Shown one piece after another: positions 61,515 to 64,000 of a DNA stretch of 64,000 nt. The first letter of the stretch is position 1. Each line of letters opens with the position of its first letter. The notes below the pieces were generated by a model. It ran no database searches. It was given only the letters and a program-made list of their open reading frames with translations, and was not told the DNA's origin. Source of the stretch: Hydrogenovibrio sp. 3SP14C1 (lineage in GTDB: Bacteria; Pseudomonadota; Gammaproteobacteria; Thiomicrospirales; Thiomicrospiraceae); the NCBI RefSeq assembly GCF_029625905.1, contig NZ_JARTLM010000006.1, positions 62,001 to 126,000 of the forward strand, given 5' to 3'. Both the position numbers and the translations under genes were made by a program.

Positions 61515-62480
61515 CTAAGAACGGAGAGACTCTAAATGGTCAAATAGTTGCCCGGCAATATTTAAGTTGTACTGTGTATCCAGCTCGCGAATACAAGTAG
61601 GGCTGGTGACATTGATTTCGGTAATGTAATCGCCGATGACGTCTAGTCCCACAAAGTGGAGTCCTTTGCGCTGTAGGGTCGGGGCAATCTGCTGGCATAG
61701 CCAGAGATCGCGTTCGGAAAGTTCAATGCCAACCCCTTTGCCGCCTGCAGCAATGTTGCCACGCGTTTCACCTTCTACAGGAATGCGTGCAAGCGCGTAA
61801 GGCACGGGCTCGCCATTGACTAATAGGATACGTTTGTCGCCCTGTTTGATTTCCGGCAAATAAATCTGTGCCATTATGTGATGTTGACCATGATCTGTCA
61901 TGGTTTCGATGATGACATTGATGTTGGGATCGTTTTGTTTCACGCGGAAAATAGAAGCACCGCCCATGGCATCCAGAGGCTTCAAAATGACATCTTGATG
62001 GTCAGCAATAAATGCTTTCAACTGTAGTGCATTTGCAGAAACTAACGTCGGCGGAATACAGTCGGGAAACCAGCTGGCAAATAATTTTTCATTCGCATCG
62101 CGCAACGATTGCGGTTTATTAACAACTAAGACGCCTTCTGCTTCAGTCAGCTCAAGCATATGAGTTGAATAAAGATAGTCATTATTAAATGGCGGATCTT
62201 GTCGGATCAAAATAATATCCAAGTCGGAAAGCTTGCTTTCGTAACTGGCACCGAAACCATAAAATTGCGAGGTCGTATCGGATTGCGCGCGATCCCAAAC
62301 CTTGAGCTCACTGATGTTTGCATGAGGTTGACCATTTTTTAAAAAAATATCTTCCGGCTGCATGTAAAAAATTTCGTGTCCACGACGCTGAGCTTCCAAA
62401 AGCATGGCGAAAGAACTGTCTTTGTAAGGTTTTATGTTCGCAATGGGATCCATTACGATACCGACTTTACAAGGTTTCAT
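61515..62480 (-). CDS. gshB: Glutathione synthetase
   Basis: 321 residues, ATP-grasp fold: VGIVMDPIANIKPYKDSSFAML, LIRQDPPFNNDYLYSTHMLE, VNKPQSLRDANEK, LKPLDAMGGASIF, RNIAAGG-type loop (TRGNIAAGGKG), and INVTSPTCIRE. Joins gamma-Glu-Cys to glycine. The start overlaps the gshA stop by four bases. Confidence 0.97.
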   Translation of the reverse strand: MKPCKVGIVMDPIANIKPYKDSSFAMLLEAQRRGHEIFYMQPEDIFLKNGQPHANISELKVWDRAQSDTTSQFYGFGASYESKLSDLDIILIRQDPPFNNDYLYSTHMLELTEAEGVLVVNKPQSLRDANEKLFASWFPDCIPPTLVSANALQLKAFIADHQDVILKPLDAMGGASIFRVKQNDPNINVIIETMTDHGQHHIMAQIYLPEIKQGDKRILLVNGEPVPYALARIPVEGETRGNIAAGGKGVGIELSERDLWLCQQIAPTLQRKGLHFVGLDVIGDYITEINVTSPTCIRELDTQYNLNIAGQLFDHLESLRS

Positions 62481-63787
62481 GAGGCTTTCTCAACATCATT
62501 GGCATTTTTCGAAGCGGCAATTTCACGTGCTGCTGCTAATAATGCCAAACGCGCAACCACGCCATAAGCATAAAAGCGGTTTGGACCGGCATCAGGGGCT
62601 TGGTTTTGGTCTGGCATCACACATGAGCTTTGGAATGAAATGGACTCGAAGTGCATACCTGGAGAGTTTAAATTGTCTGTTGAACCTTTACCTGTATGGA
62701 CGCGATAAAATCCGCCGATAACTTGGTTATGCATCATATAAACCACTGGCTCTGCAACGGCATCATTAATGCGTTCGTTGGTATAAACCCCTTCTTGCAC
62801 CAGCATTTGTTCGGCAACCAACCCCTCTTTGGCAGAAGACATTTTATTACGTTGTTTACGATTCAAATTAAGGATGTCTTCTGAGGTGTTGACGGACATG
62901 ATGGCCATGCCGTAAGTGCCGCTATCGGATTTCACAATCGCAAACGGTTGGTTGTCGATGTCATGTTGATCGTAGTATTGCTGTGTTTCTTGTAAAACGG
63001 TATTGACCGCGCCAGCCAAACATTCTAACCCGGTACGTTCTTTGAAATTAACCGGTCCACACTGTAAGGACATCGGGTTGATTAACCATGGGTCAATATC
63101 AATGATTTTTGAAAATTCAGTACTCACGTTTTTATAATGATCAAAATGCTCGGTTTTATAACGATTTGCCCAGCCTAAGTCTAAAGGCGGTAATAAAGTT
63201 TGATCGATGTTTTCTAAAATTTCCGGGCGACCACTGGACAGGTCATTGTTTAATAACACGGCGCAAGGGAAAAAATCTTCCACCCCGACACGATCTCCTT
63301 TTTTGACTAACGGTTTTAAGGTTAGATTCTTGCCGGACGGTAAGTCGATGGTGGTATTTTCCGTGATTTCTGGGTTGAGGCTACCGATTTGGACTTCATA
63401 CCCTGCCGAAATCAAAATCTCTTGCAGGACGGCCACGTTTTCCAGATAGAACTGGTTACGGGTATGGTTTTCAGGAATCAGTAAAACACCATCGGCAACG
63501 GGACAGGCTTGGGTGATGGCACTTTGTGCCGCTTGAATGGCGAGAGGCCGTAAGTCAGGATGCAAGTTATTAAACCCAGCTGGAAATAAATTGGTATCGA
63601 CTGGCGCTAACTTATAACCAGCGTTTCTCAAATCAACCGAAGCATAAAAGGGCGCAGGGGTCTGCTTGAACTGTTTTCGGAACCAACACTCTATGTCGGC
63701 TTGATGATTCAGAAGATGTTGTTCCAGCTCCAGTAAAGGACCCGTTAAAGCAGTTTGTAAATGAGGTACCTGATTGACTGTTGGCAT
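62477..63787 (-). CDS. gshA: Glutamate-cysteine ligase, proteobacterial short type
   Basis: 436 residues, not the E. coli GshA type but the form found in acidophilic and sulfur-oxidising proteobacteria: YASVDLRNAGYKLAPVDTNLFPAGFNNL, IPENHTRNQFYLENV, VKSDSGTYGMAIM and EPVVYMMHNQVIGGFYRVH. Makes gamma-glutamyl-cysteine. Co-transcribed with gshB. Confidence 0.92.
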   Translation of the reverse strand: MPTVNQVPHLQTALTGPLLELEQHLLNHQADIECWFRKQFKQTPAPFYASVDLRNAGYKLAPVDTNLFPAGFNNLHPDLRPLAIQAAQSAITQACPVADGVLLIPENHTRNQFYLENVAVLQEILISAGYEVQIGSLNPEITENTTIDLPSGKNLTLKPLVKKGDRVGVEDFFPCAVLLNNDLSSGRPEILENIDQTLLPPLDLGWANRYKTEHFDHYKNVSTEFSKIIDIDPWLINPMSLQCGPVNFKERTGLECLAGAVNTVLQETQQYYDQHDIDNQPFAIVKSDSGTYGMAIMSVNTSEDILNLNRKQRNKMSSAKEGLVAEQMLVQEGVYTNERINDAVAEPVVYMMHNQVIGGFYRVHTGKGSTDNLNSPGMHFESISFQSSCVMPDQNQAPDAGPNRFYAYGVVARLALLAAAREIAASKNANDVEKAS

Positions 63788-63855
63788 AGTGCTCTCTAAT
63801 TTATCTTAATGAATTTTATTATACAGATTCGCATTGAAAATTTTTGCATCTCAAC

Positions 63856-64000
63856 TTAACGAAAATCACCCCATAAGGTTTGTAGTGCTGACAAAATCAC
63901 CACACCTGCGGTTTCTGTGCGCAGAATACGCGGGCCTAATCGAGTTGGGGTCAATCCTTTTTGAGTGCCTTGTAAGACTTCGTCATCGGTTAAACCGCCT
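63856..64000 (-). CDS. rsmE: 16S rRNA m3U1498 methyltransferase RsmE (C-terminal part)
   Basis: I translated the last 48 residues on the minus strand: ...GLTDDEVLQGTQKGLTPTRLGPRILRTETAGVVILSALQTLWGDFR with stop TTA at 63856-63858. GPRILRTETA is the RsmE/SPOUT knot signature. The N-terminal part lies beyond 64000. rsmE beside glutathione genes matches the Pseudomonas order. Confidence 0.92.
   Translation of the reverse strand, partial: GGLTDDEVLQGTQKGLTPTRLGPRILRTETAGVVILSALQTLWGDFR

Noticed and set aside
1..64000. CRISPR arrays, insertion sequences, integrases, prophage genes
   Set aside because: No spaced direct repeats, transposase, integrase or phage structural motif was seen on either strand.

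Overview
The window is an ordinary, gene-dense gammaproteobacterial chromosome segment, moderately AT-rich by eye. It carries about 55 protein genes, one tRNA-Arg(CCG) gene and a 3'-end gene remnant. The gene order rsmE-gshA-gshB-(apbE)-yqgE-ruvX-pyrB-pyrX, the pairs metX-metW and proC-yggT, feoABC, a short malate:quinone oxidoreductase, FolE2 and many c-di-GMP proteins suggest a free-living chemolithotrophic gammaproteobacterium. The Thiomicrospira/Hydrogenovibrio/Thiomicrorhabdus group is my best guess. That is inference from gene content, not a database match.

Layout. 1-3.6 kb: ppk1 (cut by the window edge), yidD and a dihydroorotase. 3.8-8.4 kb: an EAL-HDOD signalling protein, an aldehyde dehydrogenase with an EI24 membrane protein, and a TetR regulator with a cytochrome c'-like protein. 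8.4-13.5 kb: a DEAD-box helicase, PpnN, an AI-2E-type transporter and a metallo-beta-lactamase-fold protein with a broken metal motif. 13.6-21.4 kb: CnoX/YbbN, leuA facing a divergent Lrp-type regulator across a 13-bp inverted repeat, an AT-rich orphan, folE2, and mqo overlapping a CobW-type GTPase. 21.5-27.5 kb: an arsenic island (arsR, then a second degenerate MBL protein, an ArsP-like permease, a DUF6428-like protein, a Cys-rich DUF2892-thioredoxin fusion, ArsJ-associated GAPDH and arsJ). 27.5-32.3 kb: folM, then a defence cassette (80-aa ORF, FRG-domain protein, MmeI-like restriction-modification enzyme), closed by a remnant of a second folM 3' end. 32.3-42.9 kb: hemH, a TudS-YbgA fusion, a cold-shock protein, tRNA-Arg, a Cache-PAS-GGDEF cyclase, gcvH, rlmI, an unknown gene, lysA, lptM and an esterase. 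42.9-45.3 kb: two paralogous PilZ-like proteins with a long insert and a small helical protein, one pair behind a textbook sigma-54 promoter. 45.3-56.4 kb: feoABC, metXW, proC-yggT, glutamate dehydrogenase, an unknown gene behind a textbook sigma-28 promoter, yggS and ppk2. 56.4-64 kb: the pyrB-pyrX/ruvX/yqgE/apbE/gshBA/rsmE cluster.

The most striking feature not explained by genes is the 10-bp palindrome CCAGGCCTGG. It occurs 13 times exactly, with two further 9/10 copies, where about 0.06 would be expected by chance. It is almost always flanked by A/T tracts. Nine exact copies are intergenic, several as the stem of intrinsic terminators. Four lie inside coding genes and use two reading frames. 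This is how DNA uptake sequences behave in other competent bacteria. The second notable feature is the duplicated folM 3' end around the restriction-modification/FRG cassette, whose differences are synonymous across the conserved stretch. It looks like the scar of cassette acquisition.
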